A DNA stretch of 64,000 nucleotides from Fibrobacter succinogenes (lineage in GTDB: Bacteria; Fibrobacterota; Fibrobacteria; Fibrobacterales; Fibrobacteraceae): positions 1 to 64,000 of the forward strand of contig CACWNW010000006.1 in assembly GCA_902762305.1 (NCBI GenBank). Reading direction: 5' to 3'. The notes beneath the pieces are model-generated. The model was not told where the DNA came from and ran no database searches. It was given only the letters and a program-made list of their open reading frames with translations. Shown here in pieces: positions 42,048 through 51,504 of the stretch. The translations under genes were made by a program, and so were the position numbers. The stretch's first letter is position 1. Each line of letters starts with the position of its first letter.

Positions 42048-42179
42048 GTTAATAGTTACTAGGCACCTGCGGTGCAGTTATTAGTTAATAGTTGCTAGTT
42101 ACTAGAAATTAAGGTCTAGAGATGTTTATTGCCTAAAAGTTACTAGTAACTAGTAACTCGGAACTCAGAACTAGTAACT
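42047..42179. repeat. Heptanucleotide repeat arrays between ktrA and ktrB
   Basis: Three runs with an exact 7-base period and consensus AGTTACT: two units at 42047-42060, four at 42076-42103, and six at 42138-42179 (AGTTACT, AGTAACT, AGTAACT, CGGAACT, CAGAACT, AGTAACT). The rest of the 209-base gap contains no gene. Confidence 0.8.
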
Positions 42180-42243
42180 GCCGCTATACAAAACTTGGCA
42201 ACTTGTTGCCTAGTTGCTGTTATCCACTATGTGGAGAAGCGGC

Positions 42244-43647
42244 CTAGCCGACCATGATGTCTTCTTCGGCGAACCAGGTGGTGTTCTTGACCTGGCCTGC
42301 GACGGCGGAGATGAGGAACAGCGGTCCCATACGGCCGATGAACATCACGCAGCAGATGACAATCTTGCCCACCGTGGACAGTTCGCCCGTAAGTCCCATC
42401 GAGAGCCCGCAGGTGCTGTAGGCGCTTATGACTTCGAACAGGATCTTGAGGAAGGGGGTGCCGTTCTCGTTGAACCCGGTGCCGGCCGGGATTTCGGTGA
42501 TGAGGAGGACCATCGTGGCGAGCGCTATCACGACGATGGCGACCACGAAGATTCGCACCGCCTTGTCGACCGTGGTTTCGGGAATGGTGCGGCCCATGAC
42601 CTGGGTCTTTTCGCGACCGAGCAGGCGGTTGAACCCGAGCAGCCCGATAACCGCCGCCGTGGTGACCTTGATGCCGCCGCCGCAGCTTCCGGGGTTAGCC
42701 CCGATGAACATGATGATGGCGAAGAAGAACAGGGAGCTTGCGCACAGGGCTGGTACATCGACGGTGTTGAGGCCCGCCGTACGGCTCGTGAACGCCATGA
42801 AGAACGTCGTCTGGAACTTGTCGAAGATGCTGAGTCCGTCGAGCGTGTTGCTCCATTCGGTTATAGTGAAGGCGACGATGCTGACCAAGATGATGACGAA
42901 CGTGCAGAACGTCGCGATGCGGGTGTGGAGCGAAATCTTGCGGAACTTGCGGTGCTTGAAGTCGAAGGCGTACTGCAGTTCGGTGATGGCGAGGAAGCCG
43001 AATCCGCCCGCCAGCGCGAGGATGCAGGTCGTGATGTTCATGACCGGGTTCAGCTGGAACTGCACGAGCGAATCGGGGAAAAGCGTGAACCCGACGTTGC
43101 AGAATGAACTTACCGCTTGGAACAGTGAGCAGAATAGGCGGTCATAGAGTTCCATGCCCGAGAACTGCGTGAAGTAGAATACGCCGCCGATGGCCTCGAG
43201 GATGAACGTGAAGGGGAGCACCGCCATGAGGATGCGCTTCGCGTCGACGTTACCTTCCTGCGTGAAGTCCGAAAGGAGTACCGACTGGTGGTTGAAGCCC
43301 GGGTGCATGCCCGCGAGCAGAATGAGCACCGTAGAAACCGTCATGATACCGAGACCGCCCAGCTGCATGAGGATGATGAGCACCCAGTCGCCGAAATTCG
43401 TGAACGTGCTGCTGATATCGATGACCGAGAGCCCGGTGACGCAGACGGCGGATGTAGCCGTGAAGAGAGCCTGCAAAAAGTCGATGGGTTCGTGCGTAGA
43501 TACCGGCAGGCGGAGAAGGACTGCACCAACGGCGATGAGCAGCAGGTAGCCGAGAACCACCAGGGTAATCGGGTTCGCCTGCTTCTTCGGCTTGAAGACG
43601 TTCTCGGAGGTTGTGTCCGAGAAGGCCTGGTACTTCGATTTCAACAT
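42244..43647 (-). CDS. ktrB: TrkH/KtrB-type potassium channel subunit
   Basis: A 467-residue membrane protein with four M1-P-M2 units. The filter segments are S-A-V-C-V-T-G-L near 68, S-S-F-C-N-V-G-F near 187, R-T-A-G-L-N-T near 297 and Y-S-T-C-G-L-S near 418, with the expected central Gly each time. It moves K+ (perhaps Na+-coupled) under ktrA control. ATG 43647 is preferred to the open 48-codon extension because TATCTT is seven bases upstream and the first residues M-L-K-S-K-Y-Q-A-F are a normal cytoplasmic start. Confidence 0.92.
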   Translation of the reverse strand: MLKSKYQAFSDTTSENVFKPKKQANPITLVVLGYLLLIAVGAVLLRLPVSTHEPIDFLQALFTATSAVCVTGLSVIDISSTFTNFGDWVLIILMQLGGLGIMTVSTVLILLAGMHPGFNHQSVLLSDFTQEGNVDAKRILMAVLPFTFILEAIGGVFYFTQFSGMELYDRLFCSLFQAVSSFCNVGFTLFPDSLVQFQLNPVMNITTCILALAGGFGFLAITELQYAFDFKHRKFRKISLHTRIATFCTFVIILVSIVAFTITEWSNTLDGLSIFDKFQTTFFMAFTSRTAGLNTVDVPALCASSLFFFAIIMFIGANPGSCGGGIKVTTAAVIGLLGFNRLLGREKTQVMGRTIPETTVDKAVRIFVVAIVVIALATMVLLITEIPAGTGFNENGTPFLKILFEVISAYSTCGLSMGLTGELSTVGKIVICCVMFIGRMGPLFLISAVAGQVKNTTWFAEEDIMVG

Positions 43648-43654
43648 GGGGAGA

Positions 43655-43660
43655 AAGATA
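43655..43660 (-). promoter_or_regulatory. -10 box seven bases before ktrB ATG
   Basis: TATCTT, then TCTCCCC, then ATG 43647, on the minus strand. The divergent gene starts at 43685, leaving 37 bases for both promoters. Confidence 0.45.
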
Positions 43661-43684
43661 GTAATTTCTAGATTTGGGCGCGTT

Positions 43685-44629
43685 ATGAAGAACATGCGTG
43701 CCATTCTCATGCCGATAGCGATTGTCCTCGGAATCTTGATTCCGCAGGCGCACGTGCTTTCGCCCATGATGCCGTTCTTGATCGGCACCATGATGTTTTT
43801 GACTTTCGTGACGAAAATCCCCCCGCAAACGCACGGCTATACCTTCAAGATAGAAATCCGCGCGCTCGCGGTGAGCCTTCTGCTCGTTGCCGCCCTCGCG
43901 GGTTTTGTTAAGTTGTTCGACCTCCCGCGCGAAGTGCTGCTCGGTGGCGCCATCATCGCGCTCTGCCCGCCGGCAAATGCCGCCCCCGCGATGGCCAAGA
44001 TGCTCGGTGGTTCGGCGTCGCTTGCCCTCAAGATATTCCTGAGCGGAAACCTCATCGCATGCTTTTCCATCCCGATTGTGTTCGGTTACCTCACCGGCAC
44101 CGATGCGAGCCTGAGCGACATCTCGATGAAGATTTTCAACACCATTCAGCCCATCATCAGCATTCCTCTGGCATTCGCGCTCGGGCTCCGCGCTTTTTAC
44201 CCGGAACTTGCCGACCGCGCCGCGAAATACCAGAAGTACACGATGTTCGTGTGGACTTTCTCGGTATTCGTGATTTTGGCGAAGGCGAGCTACGACATAC
44301 GCGAGATGGGGTTCATGGACTTGTGGAACAGCGGCAAGCTCCCGATGATGGCGGGCATCTCGCTGGTGCTTTGCATATTGCTTTTTGCCCTCGGGTGGTT
44401 TGCCGAAAGGAACCGCCGCCCTATCGAGGGCTCGCAGAGCATGGGCCAAAAGAATACCACGCTCGTCATCTGGATTGCGACCCTGTACGCGGGCCCCGTC
44501 GTGGCGCTTGCCCCTACGTGCTATGTGGTATGGCAGAACCTGGTTTTGAGTTTCATGTCGGCGCGCATCAAGCCGAAAGATCAGGCGAACGCGGAGCCAG
44601 GAAATAGCGCTCCCGCGAAAACGGAATAA
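43685..44629 (+). CDS. Bile acid:sodium symporter (BASS) family transporter
   Basis: A 314-residue membrane protein with about nine to ten helices. A-L-C-P-P-A-N-A-A-P-A near 96 fits the conserved crossover of the BASS/ACR3 fold, and F-G-Y-L-T-G-T near 133 and F-N-T-I-Q-P-I-I-S-I-P-L near 153 match a second element. Substrates of bacterial members include organic anions and pantoate; none can be assigned. ATG 43685 is 37 bases from the divergent ktrB; a second ATG at 43694 is possible. Confidence 0.78.
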   Translation: MKNMRAILMPIAIVLGILIPQAHVLSPMMPFLIGTMMFLTFVTKIPPQTHGYTFKIEIRALAVSLLLVAALAGFVKLFDLPREVLLGGAIIALCPPANAAPAMAKMLGGSASLALKIFLSGNLIACFSIPIVFGYLTGTDASLSDISMKIFNTIQPIISIPLAFALGLRAFYPELADRAAKYQKYTMFVWTFSVFVILAKASYDIREMGFMDLWNSGKLPMMAGISLVLCILLFALGWFAERNRRPIEGSQSMGQKNTTLVIWIATLYAGPVVALAPTCYVVWQNLVLSFMSARIKPKDQANAEPGNSAPAKTE

Positions 44630-44672
44630 AAAATTTACGTCATCCCGCATTCCGTATAGCTGGTTTTGTTCA

Positions 44673-44678
44673 TATATT
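44673..44678 (+). promoter_or_regulatory. -10 box seven bases before ATG 44686
   Basis: TATATT, then TTCGTAT, then ATG. TTCCGT at 44650-44655 with 17 spacing could serve as -35. Confidence 0.5.
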
Positions 44679-44685
44679 TTCGTAT

Positions 44686-46740
44686 ATGGGCGTTGTTTAT
44701 AAATACTCGTTGTTGGCACTTGCTGCTTGTGCCTTGATTTCCTGCAAGTCCGAAAATGCGACTGTCCTGCATAAAAAGCCGGCTTCGCAGGCCGAGGCTT
44801 TTATTCGCGATACAAGTGCGTATGTAACGGTTGTCGATACGAGCGTTCACGATAGTGTATTTCGCGAAGAGACTGTCCCTGTGGAGCAGGGCGGGTTCGT
44901 AGAGTATTTTAACGGCAGAAATCAGAAAAAGATAAATGCGACGAAGATTTTTTATGCCTATTCCGATTCCATAAGCCCCTTTGTCAAGGGACATTCGGAA
45001 AGCCCTACTTTTGCGGACATGGTTGCATTGGCGTATGCCAGGCACTACCCCATGGAAATTAGTCCGGATGATGTCTGGCTCATGCTTCTGGACGGTTTCC
45101 GGCTGCATGTAAAGAGCAATCGCGACGCCTTGAAGGACCGCTTTGTGGGTCCGGGTGCAGATACCAGCATCAAGGTTTCTGCGAACTGGCTGACGCTGGA
45201 ATCTTCGCACGGGGAATGGTCCGGTGTCATCACGGCCCTATTTGACGAATTGCAGCAAAAAATTCCCGCCGAAACCGCGGAACCCCTGCGGACGAAATTT
45301 TCGACCACGAGTCCCACTGACTACAATATTTCCCGTGCTATGGTCCTGTCGGTCGCTTCTGAATACTATTCCTACTCGGTGTACACGCTCTGCGGTATTT
45401 CTCGGATAAAGATTGAGGGGACTAGGCAGGACTGGCTATTACTGAAGGAGGCCTTCAACAAGCTTGCATCGCGGCTCGATATGGAATGGTGGTCGGAACA
45501 GTTGAACCCGATTCTCGACGAATTTGCAAATGCGTTTGACGGGAAATCCGGTGTGGAATTCTGGCAGCGCATCTTCAAGATACCGGAACAGGAGGGTTGC
45601 GGAAACGAGCTGTTTAGCGGCTGGCTGACGAAGTTCTATCCGTACCTCTTTAACGATGAAAACTCTGAATTCAAGAGACGTACGGAATGGAATGGTGGTA
45701 TCGAGTTCGAGCAACTGCCAAAGGTCATCTCGTCGTTTGACATAAAATGGGATTACCTCGGCCGCGAAATTCCCCTGAAGCTTACCACGGGATTTGTCGG
45801 CATCCAGGTGGATACGGCAACGGGAATGCTGAAGGCCTCCAGGGGGTATGCCCTGCGTTCCCACTGTGGCTGGTGCAACATGAATAAACTTTCGGGCACG
45901 CTGGAATACATTCCGGGAAAGCCGCTCCGGTTGCAGGAAGCTCTCGCCATTTCGGATTCGATGAATTTCTATGACAGGAATGGCCTTGTTTATGCGACAC
46001 ACGACCGCGCCGAAATCGAAAAATTTGCCATGGTTGCCGATTACGAGGAAGAATACTTGGAAGATGTTTTTGGAGTCCAGGTGCTTTTTGATGGCGTTAA
46101 GCCTTCTGTATCAGTCAACCTTTATCGGAAAGGCGAATTGATAGAGCATTTGTCCTATTTTGCAAAGCTGAATCCAGAAGTGATTCCCGATTCGGCCTCC
46201 ATTGGGGCGATGCAGGGAATCCAGGGCGCGGGCGCATGGAAAAACAGGGACCGCATGGAGGCGTTCTTCAAGGAGCGGAAAATTTCCACTGAAGGCGAGT
46301 CCGCGGAATTCGCACACGAAAAGTCTATCCCGAAACTGGATGTCAAAGTAATTGTAGACTCATTTGCTATTAAAGAAGGCAAGTCGCTTAAGGAAAATTT
46401 GCCAGTGAAGTTTTATAAAGCGGGACTGGCCGATAATGTCAAGTCTACATGCGGCTGGCGACTTGAAAGGGCTTTTTACCGCCATTATAAGGAAGGGCAG
46501 GATGTGACTGTGGATGCCGAACTTACTTTCGGTGAAGAAGGCCGTGTCGTCAAGGTCGATATGGACACGGAACACCCTGTTTACAGGGATTTCTTGCAAG
46601 AGGTCAAGACAGTCCTTTATTACGGATGGATGTTTCCGCGGCTCCACTACGTGGTAGTAGAGGGCGAACGCGCACAGGAAATCGTACATTCTATAAAAAT
46701 TCGTGTTACCTTCTCGAAGGATAGCCGGACAAAGAAATGA
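44686..46740 (+). CDS. Lipoprotein with DUF4419-like region and TonB-like C-terminal domain
   Basis: A 684-residue protein: signal ending L-I-S-C near residue 19. The middle (about 100-400) resembles DUF4419: F-A-D-M-V-A-L-A-Y-A-R-H-Y-P, I-S-P-D-D-V-W-L, E-S-S-H-G-E-W and W-D-Y-L-G-R-E-I-P. The last 100 residues (C-G-W-R-L-E-R-A-F to I-K-I-R-V-T-F) resemble AgmX/PglI or TonB C-terminal folds, which contact partners across the envelope. The mixture is unusual. Its last bases overlap the AlkD-like gene (ATGA). Confidence 0.7.
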   Translation: MGVVYKYSLLALAACALISCKSENATVLHKKPASQAEAFIRDTSAYVTVVDTSVHDSVFREETVPVEQGGFVEYFNGRNQKKINATKIFYAYSDSISPFVKGHSESPTFADMVALAYARHYPMEISPDDVWLMLLDGFRLHVKSNRDALKDRFVGPGADTSIKVSANWLTLESSHGEWSGVITALFDELQQKIPAETAEPLRTKFSTTSPTDYNISRAMVLSVASEYYSYSVYTLCGISRIKIEGTRQDWLLLKEAFNKLASRLDMEWWSEQLNPILDEFANAFDGKSGVEFWQRIFKIPEQEGCGNELFSGWLTKFYPYLFNDENSEFKRRTEWNGGIEFEQLPKVISSFDIKWDYLGREIPLKLTTGFVGIQVDTATGMLKASRGYALRSHCGWCNMNKLSGTLEYIPGKPLRLQEALAISDSMNFYDRNGLVYATHDRAEIEKFAMVADYEEEYLEDVFGVQVLFDGVKPSVSVNLYRKGELIEHLSYFAKLNPEVIPDSASIGAMQGIQGAGAWKNRDRMEAFFKERKISTEGESAEFAHEKSIPKLDVKVIVDSFAIKEGKSLKENLPVKFYKAGLADNVKSTCGWRLERAFYRHYKEGQDVTVDAELTFGEEGRVVKVDMDTEHPVYRDFLQEVKTVLYYGWMFPRLHYVVVEGERAQEIVHSIKIRVTFSKDSRTKK

Positions 46741-47543
46741 CCCACGCAGAACTTGTCAAGAGCCTCCTCGAAAATCAGGACCTGAAGTACCGCGATTTTC
46801 ACGCATCGCTTTTGCCGAATATCGACAAGAAGTCGATTATCGGCGTGCGCGTCCCCGTGATGCGTAAAATCGCGAAGGAGTTCATGGATTCTGCGGCGAA
46901 ATGCGCGGCGGGTGCGAAGTCGGCGGTAGGGAAGTCGGCGGCAAAAACTATGCCGAAGGATGTTGCGAATTTTTTGGACAAGCTGCCGCACAAGTATTTC
47001 GAAGAGAACCAGGTGCACCTCCTTGCGGTCGAAAAGATCAAGGATGCGGACGAGTGCCTGCGCCGTATCGAACAGTTCTTGCCTTACATAAACAACTGGG
47101 CGGTTTGCGACGGCAAGTCCCCGAAGGCATTGCTTAAGGACGAGGCCCGCTTTTTGGCCCGCATCAAAGCGTGGCTCAAGTCGAGCAAGCCTTATACGGT
47201 GCGTTTCGGCGTGAACATGCTCATGAACTTTTTCCTGGACGAGCGCTTTGACAAGAAACACCTGGAAATGGTCGCCGCAATAGACGAGAACCTGTTTGAC
47301 GATTCTGATACCGGTGCCGCAAAGTCCTCGATAAATGCAGCGCGCCCCACGGACCGCTACTACGTGCAGATGGTCATTGCCTGGTACTTCGCGACGGCGC
47401 TCGCCAAGCAGTGGGATAGCGCGTTCCCTTACGTAAAGAACCGCAAGCTCTCGCCGTGGATTCACGCCAAGACTATCCAGAAGGCGTGCGAGAGTTACCG
47501 CATCACCGACGAGCAGAAAAAAGTTTTGCGCGCCTTGAAGTAG
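46737..47543 (+). CDS. AlkD-like DNA alkylation repair protein
   Basis: A 268-residue HEAT-like repeat protein of the DNA alkylation repair family. I-G-V-R-V-P-V-M-R-K-I-A near 33, H-K-Y-F-E-E-N near 80, and N-N-W-A-V-C-D near 119 (with the expected Asp) match AlkD relatives that excise alkylated bases. An Ala/Lys-rich insert lies near 55-75. The closing T-I-Q-K-A-C-E-S-Y-R-I fits the family C terminus. Start ATG overlaps the upstream stop. Confidence 0.83.
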   Translation: MTHAELVKSLLENQDLKYRDFHASLLPNIDKKSIIGVRVPVMRKIAKEFMDSAAKCAAGAKSAVGKSAAKTMPKDVANFLDKLPHKYFEENQVHLLAVEKIKDADECLRRIEQFLPYINNWAVCDGKSPKALLKDEARFLARIKAWLKSSKPYTVRFGVNMLMNFFLDERFDKKHLEMVAAIDENLFDDSDTGAAKSSINAARPTDRYYVQMVIAWYFATALAKQWDSAFPYVKNRKLSPWIHAKTIQKACESYRITDEQKKVLRALK

Positions 47544-47567
47544 GCCCGTGTTTCCGGCGTGGCAGGC

Positions 47568-49274
47568 TTATTTCGAGAGCCTGTGGTTCACGTGCGCTTC
47601 GACCACGTTCACCACGTAGTCGCCGAGCTTTTCGCAGTCGTTTATCAGGTCCATGTAGTGCACGCCCATCTGGTAGCTGTAACGCTGCGCGTTCAGGTCG
47701 TTCACGTTCAGTTCCTTGAGCATCTTGCGGTAATCGTTGATTTCGAATTCGAGCGCCTGGACTGCCTTCGGGTCGGCATCGGGCTTGTTCTCGACAACCA
47801 GGAGCATCTGGGAGAGCATCTGGTCGCAGAACTTCATCATGCCTTCGATGCGGCTGTATTGCTCTTCGGTGTAGTCCTCGCCGCACCTGAACTTGCGATT
47901 CAAGACGCGGGCCATGTTGTAGCATGCGTCGCCGATACTCTCGATTTCCGAAATTTCCTTGAGCATGCACTGCAGCTTGGTCTTACTTTCGGGGCTCAGG
48001 TGGCCTTCGCTTACTTTGTTCAAATAATCGCCGATTTCCATTTCCAGCTTGTCGCTGATGCCTTCGTACTTCTCGATGCGGGTGAAGAGCTTTGCGAATG
48101 CGGCTTCGTCCTTCAGCTTGAGGAGGTCGGGCACAAAGCGGAACATCTTGAGCGTGCGTTCGGCGAACAGGTTGATTTCCTTGCGGGCTTCGAACAGCGA
48201 GAGTTCCGCGGTGCTCATGAGGCCGCCGCTGATGAACTTGATGCTGAAATCTTCGGGGTCTTCCTTTTCCTTGATAATCCTGCAGATGAGTTTTTCCATC
48301 GGCTTGATGAACCAGATGAGGAGTGCCACGTTGCACAGGTTGAATGCCGTGTGGAACCCGGAGAGGGCGTAGGTCACGCGGACGCCCGCACGGGCGATTT
48401 CCTCTTCGGTTTGCGGCACGAAGTTCGGGTCGAACCCTACGAAGTGGCAGACCATGTTCACGAACGGGTGGAATATGATGAGCACCCACACCACGCCGAA
48501 CACGTTGAAGAGCATGTGGGCCAGAGCCGCGCGCCTTGCCTGCGTGCTTGCCGAAAGTGCCGCGAGGTTCGAGGTGACCGTGGTACCGATGTTTTCGCCC
48601 ATCACGAGTGCGATACCCTGGTAAATCGGGAGCACGCCGCTGCTGCAGAGGAGCAACGTAATCGCCATGATGGCCGCTGAGGATTGCACGCACATCGTGA
48701 GTATGCCGCCCAGGAGCAGGAACAGGAGTGTGGAGAGCATACCCCAGTTGCCGCAGGTCGCGAAGAAGTTGATGACCGCCTGGTTGTGCGAGAGGTCCAT
48801 CGCCACCGCATTTTCGCGGAGCGTCGTGAGGCCGAGGAACATGAAGGAGAAACCGAATATGAACTCGGCAAAACTCTTCACGCTGTTCTTGCGCACATAC
48901 GAGAGCGCGATGGCGAGCCCGAAGAACGGCCACACGAAACTGCTCATGTTGAACTGGAATCCGAATATTGACATGATCCACGCCGTGGCCGTCGTTCCGA
49001 TATTTGCACCCATAATAACAGGAATGGCCTGCTTAAGTGTAAGCAGACCAGCATTAACGAAACTAACTGTCATGACGGTGGTTGCAGTCGAGGACTGCAC
49101 GGCGGCGGTAACGAACGTACCTGTCAGGAGTCCGCCCGCTCGGTGCTTGGTCATGGTGCCAAGGACTGCGCGGAGGTGTCCGCCGGTGAGTTTTTGCAAG
49201 CCTTCGCTCATCGTTTTCATGCCGAACATGAGGAGCGCGAGGCATCCGATCATCTTGAGGATCATTAGAGTCAT
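47568..49274 (-). CDS. Na/Pi cotransporter with PhoU-like C-terminal domain
   Basis: A 568-residue protein. The membrane part (about 1-310) has two inverted repeats with the Q-S-S motifs: A-A-V-Q-S-S-T-A-T-T near 60 and C-V-Q-S-S-A-A-I near 203, plus M-G-A-N-I-G-T-T and M-G-E-N-I-G-T-T. A PhoU-like helical region (about 345-560) follows, as in the YjbB family. It would move phosphate with sodium. AGGAAGG is upstream of the ATG. Confidence 0.92.
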   Translation of the reverse strand: MTLMILKMIGCLALLMFGMKTMSEGLQKLTGGHLRAVLGTMTKHRAGGLLTGTFVTAAVQSSTATTVMTVSFVNAGLLTLKQAIPVIMGANIGTTATAWIMSIFGFQFNMSSFVWPFFGLAIALSYVRKNSVKSFAEFIFGFSFMFLGLTTLRENAVAMDLSHNQAVINFFATCGNWGMLSTLLFLLLGGILTMCVQSSAAIMAITLLLCSSGVLPIYQGIALVMGENIGTTVTSNLAALSASTQARRAALAHMLFNVFGVVWVLIIFHPFVNMVCHFVGFDPNFVPQTEEEIARAGVRVTYALSGFHTAFNLCNVALLIWFIKPMEKLICRIIKEKEDPEDFSIKFISGGLMSTAELSLFEARKEINLFAERTLKMFRFVPDLLKLKDEAAFAKLFTRIEKYEGISDKLEMEIGDYLNKVSEGHLSPESKTKLQCMLKEISEIESIGDACYNMARVLNRKFRCGEDYTEEQYSRIEGMMKFCDQMLSQMLLVVENKPDADPKAVQALEFEINDYRKMLKELNVNDLNAQRYSYQMGVHYMDLINDCEKLGDYVVNVVEAHVNHRLSK

Positions 49275-49512
49275 AGGACCTTCCTATTATGTGGCGCCAC
49301 TTACCGGGGTCATCGTCGCTGCCTTTCAGCTAGTCCGGATTTGTGCCGTAGATTTATTTTGTTTCTGTCTGCCCGCAATGATAGAAAAATGCAGTTCGCA
49401 TTTCAAGGGAACGCGGGTGGAGGCGTGATTGGCGTTATGGCATAGAATGGAGCCTTGGTTTGCGGTGGTGTGGTGGACTGTCGCATTGTTTTTTTTGTAT
49501 TTTGTTGTCTGT

Positions 49513-50460
49513 ATGTTGAAGAGAACCCTGCTTTTTGCGCTACTCATGTGTGCTGTCGCTTTTTCGGCAAGCGGACGCTATTGGAATACGGGTCTCGGCG
49601 GGGTTACCATGCAGTTCCTTACCATGCAGTCTTCCCCGCGCGGAGCCGCGCTTTCGGGTGCCGGAGTCGCGGACCCTGCCCGTGTATCCGAGGTCACGCG
49701 CAACCCCCTGGCCGTCACGCGCATGCAGTCCGCCGAATTCGGGCTGAACCAGATTGTGTTCGGCGGCGCGGGTGCCGATAACTTTGTCTCGGTCTATTAC
49801 GGGCTTCCGCTGGGCGAGGGCTACGGGCTTTCGCTCGGGCTCGAATATCTCGGGTACGACAACATCGAGGGTCGTGACGAGAACGGCGAGCTTGCCGCTG
49901 AATACGGGGCTTATTCATGGGCCGCCCAGGCCGGTTTCGGCAATCGCGGCAAGGCGTTTGGGTGGTCGCTCACTGCGCGTTTCGCGTACCAGACTATCGA
50001 CGATGAATCGAATATCGCAATCCTTGCTGATGGTGGCGTCATCTACCGCGTCTTGCAGTATATTTCCTTCGGTGCGACTGTCACGAATTTCGGGTATGTG
50101 ACCGAAAGCGAGTACGACCATGCGCATGAATCCGCCCCGCTGGCTTTGCAGGCGGGCATTACGGGCATCGTCCCCATCGCGCGCATTTTCAACCTCGAGA
50201 GCCTCTGGGAAGTCCACCTCTCCGCCGATATCTACCGCCGTGCCGACATGGACGATCCCGAATGGCGCTTCGGTACCGAAATCGCCTACCAGGAATTCCT
50301 CCTGTTCCGCGCAGGCTATGCGTTGCGCCCGCATACCGAAGACGGCTTCAGTGCCGGCCTCGGGTTCTCCTTCGGCAGGATCGTGTTCGATTATGGTTAT
50401 TCGCCGCGCCCGTCGGTTGGTGACGGCAACCACTATTTGGGCCTCGGCCTCCGCTTTTAG
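49513..50460 (+). CDS. PorV/PorQ family outer-membrane protein
   Basis: A 315-residue protein with a signal (about 1-20), then G-R-Y-W-N-T-G-L-G-G and S-P-R-G-A-A-L-S-G-A-G-V-A, the family opening, and alternating beta-strand stretches ending G-L-G-L-R-F at the C terminus, typical of a FadL-like barrel. In Fibrobacterota and Bacteroidota such proteins accompany type IX secretion, but a role here is inference. ATG 49513 starts the signal; the frame is open to 49429. Confidence 0.8.
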   Translation: MLKRTLLFALLMCAVAFSASGRYWNTGLGGVTMQFLTMQSSPRGAALSGAGVADPARVSEVTRNPLAVTRMQSAEFGLNQIVFGGAGADNFVSVYYGLPLGEGYGLSLGLEYLGYDNIEGRDENGELAAEYGAYSWAAQAGFGNRGKAFGWSLTARFAYQTIDDESNIAILADGGVIYRVLQYISFGATVTNFGYVTESEYDHAHESAPLALQAGITGIVPIARIFNLESLWEVHLSADIYRRADMDDPEWRFGTEIAYQEFLLFRAGYALRPHTEDGFSAGLGFSFGRIVFDYGYSPRPSVGDGNHYLGLGLRF

Positions 50461-50467
50461 CGCCCTC

Positions 50468-51406
50468 CTAGCACGTCGAGTGCTTCTGTATCTGGTACGT
50501 GATGCTTCCGCGGCTGATTCCCAGCTTGTGCGCTGCGCGGCTCTTGTTCCAGTCGCATGATTCGAGCGCTTCCTTGATGACCATCCATTCGGGCGCGTTG
50601 GCGCGTTTTTTTGTCCACAGGTTCTCGCCGCTCATCCGTTTCTGGACGATGCTTTCTTCGTTCACGGCGGTTGCCGCGTATTCTTCGCAGAGGACTTCCC
50701 TGATATGGATGCCGTGCGATTTCAGGAGCGCATAGCGCTGCAGCACGTTCTTCAGCTGGCGCACGTTGCCGGGCCATTTGAACTGCTTGAGCGAATCGAT
50801 CTCGTCGAGCGAGAGCCTGCCCTTGGGCGGGTCGAAATGCGTGCGTCGCGCGTTTTCGCATATCCCGCTCCAGATGTCCGTGGCGATGTCGTCGAAGTCG
50901 CTCCGGTCGCGCAACGGAGGGATGAATACCGGGAACACGTTCAGCCGGAAGAACAGGTCTTCGCGGAAGCGCTTTGCGGCTATTTCCTTTTTGAGGTCGC
51001 GGTTCGTGGCGCATATCAGCCGGAAGTCGACGGGAATGCTTTTCGACGAGCCCACGGGTAGCACCGCCTTCTCTTGCAGTATGCGCAGGAACTTGCTCTG
51101 GGCGTCGAGCGGGAGTTCCCCGATTTCGTCGAGGAAAAGCGTGCCCCCGTTCGCGGCGCGCACGATTCCCTTCTGGTCGGTGTAGGCGCCCGTGAATGCG
51201 CCCTTGACCGAGCCTTCGAGCGTACTTTCGATGAGGTTCTGCGCGAGCGCCCCGCAGTTGAGGGCGATAAACGGGCCGAACCTGCGCGGGCTATGGTCGT
51301 GTATGTAGCGGGCGGCGACCTCCTTGCCGGCCCCCGATTCTCCCTGGATGAGGACGGTGACGGACGAGTTTGCCGCAATCTGTAACAGTTTTTTCGGATC
51401 TTTCAT
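50468..51406 (-). CDS. Sigma-54 dependent activator without receiver domain
   Basis: A 312-residue AAA+ enhancer-binding protein. Walker A is Q-G-E-S-G-A-G-K-E near 21, the sigma-54 contact loop G-A-F-T-G-A near 70, Walker B G-G-T-L-F-L-D-E-I-G near 88, and a Fis-type helix-turn-helix closes the protein (N-K-S-R-A-A-H-K-L-G-I-S-R-G near 286). It starts directly with the ATPase, so no phospho-receiver or ligand domain is present (like PspF). AGGAGA precedes the ATG. RpoN is encoded at 18663. Confidence 0.95.
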   Translation of the reverse strand: MKDPKKLLQIAANSSVTVLIQGESGAGKEVAARYIHDHSPRRFGPFIALNCGALAQNLIESTLEGSVKGAFTGAYTDQKGIVRAANGGTLFLDEIGELPLDAQSKFLRILQEKAVLPVGSSKSIPVDFRLICATNRDLKKEIAAKRFREDLFFRLNVFPVFIPPLRDRSDFDDIATDIWSGICENARRTHFDPPKGRLSLDEIDSLKQFKWPGNVRQLKNVLQRYALLKSHGIHIREVLCEEYAATAVNEESIVQKRMSGENLWTKKRANAPEWMVIKEALESCDWNKSRAAHKLGISRGSITYQIQKHSTC

Positions 51407-51504
51407 AGGGGTCTCCTAACCTTAAAACGATTTCGCAGCCGTTTTATGCCTCGGGGCCCCTGCTTTTTTACATTCGTACTCTAATTTTTACAAAGGAAGG
51501 TTGA

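Noticed and set aside
42047-42179. CRISPR array
   Set aside because: Units are 7 bases without spacers and no cas gene is near.
43250-44719. 489-codon minus-strand frame over ktrB and the BASS gene
   Set aside because: Overlaps two genes with clear membrane motifs; its translation is Arg/His-rich and unlike a protein.
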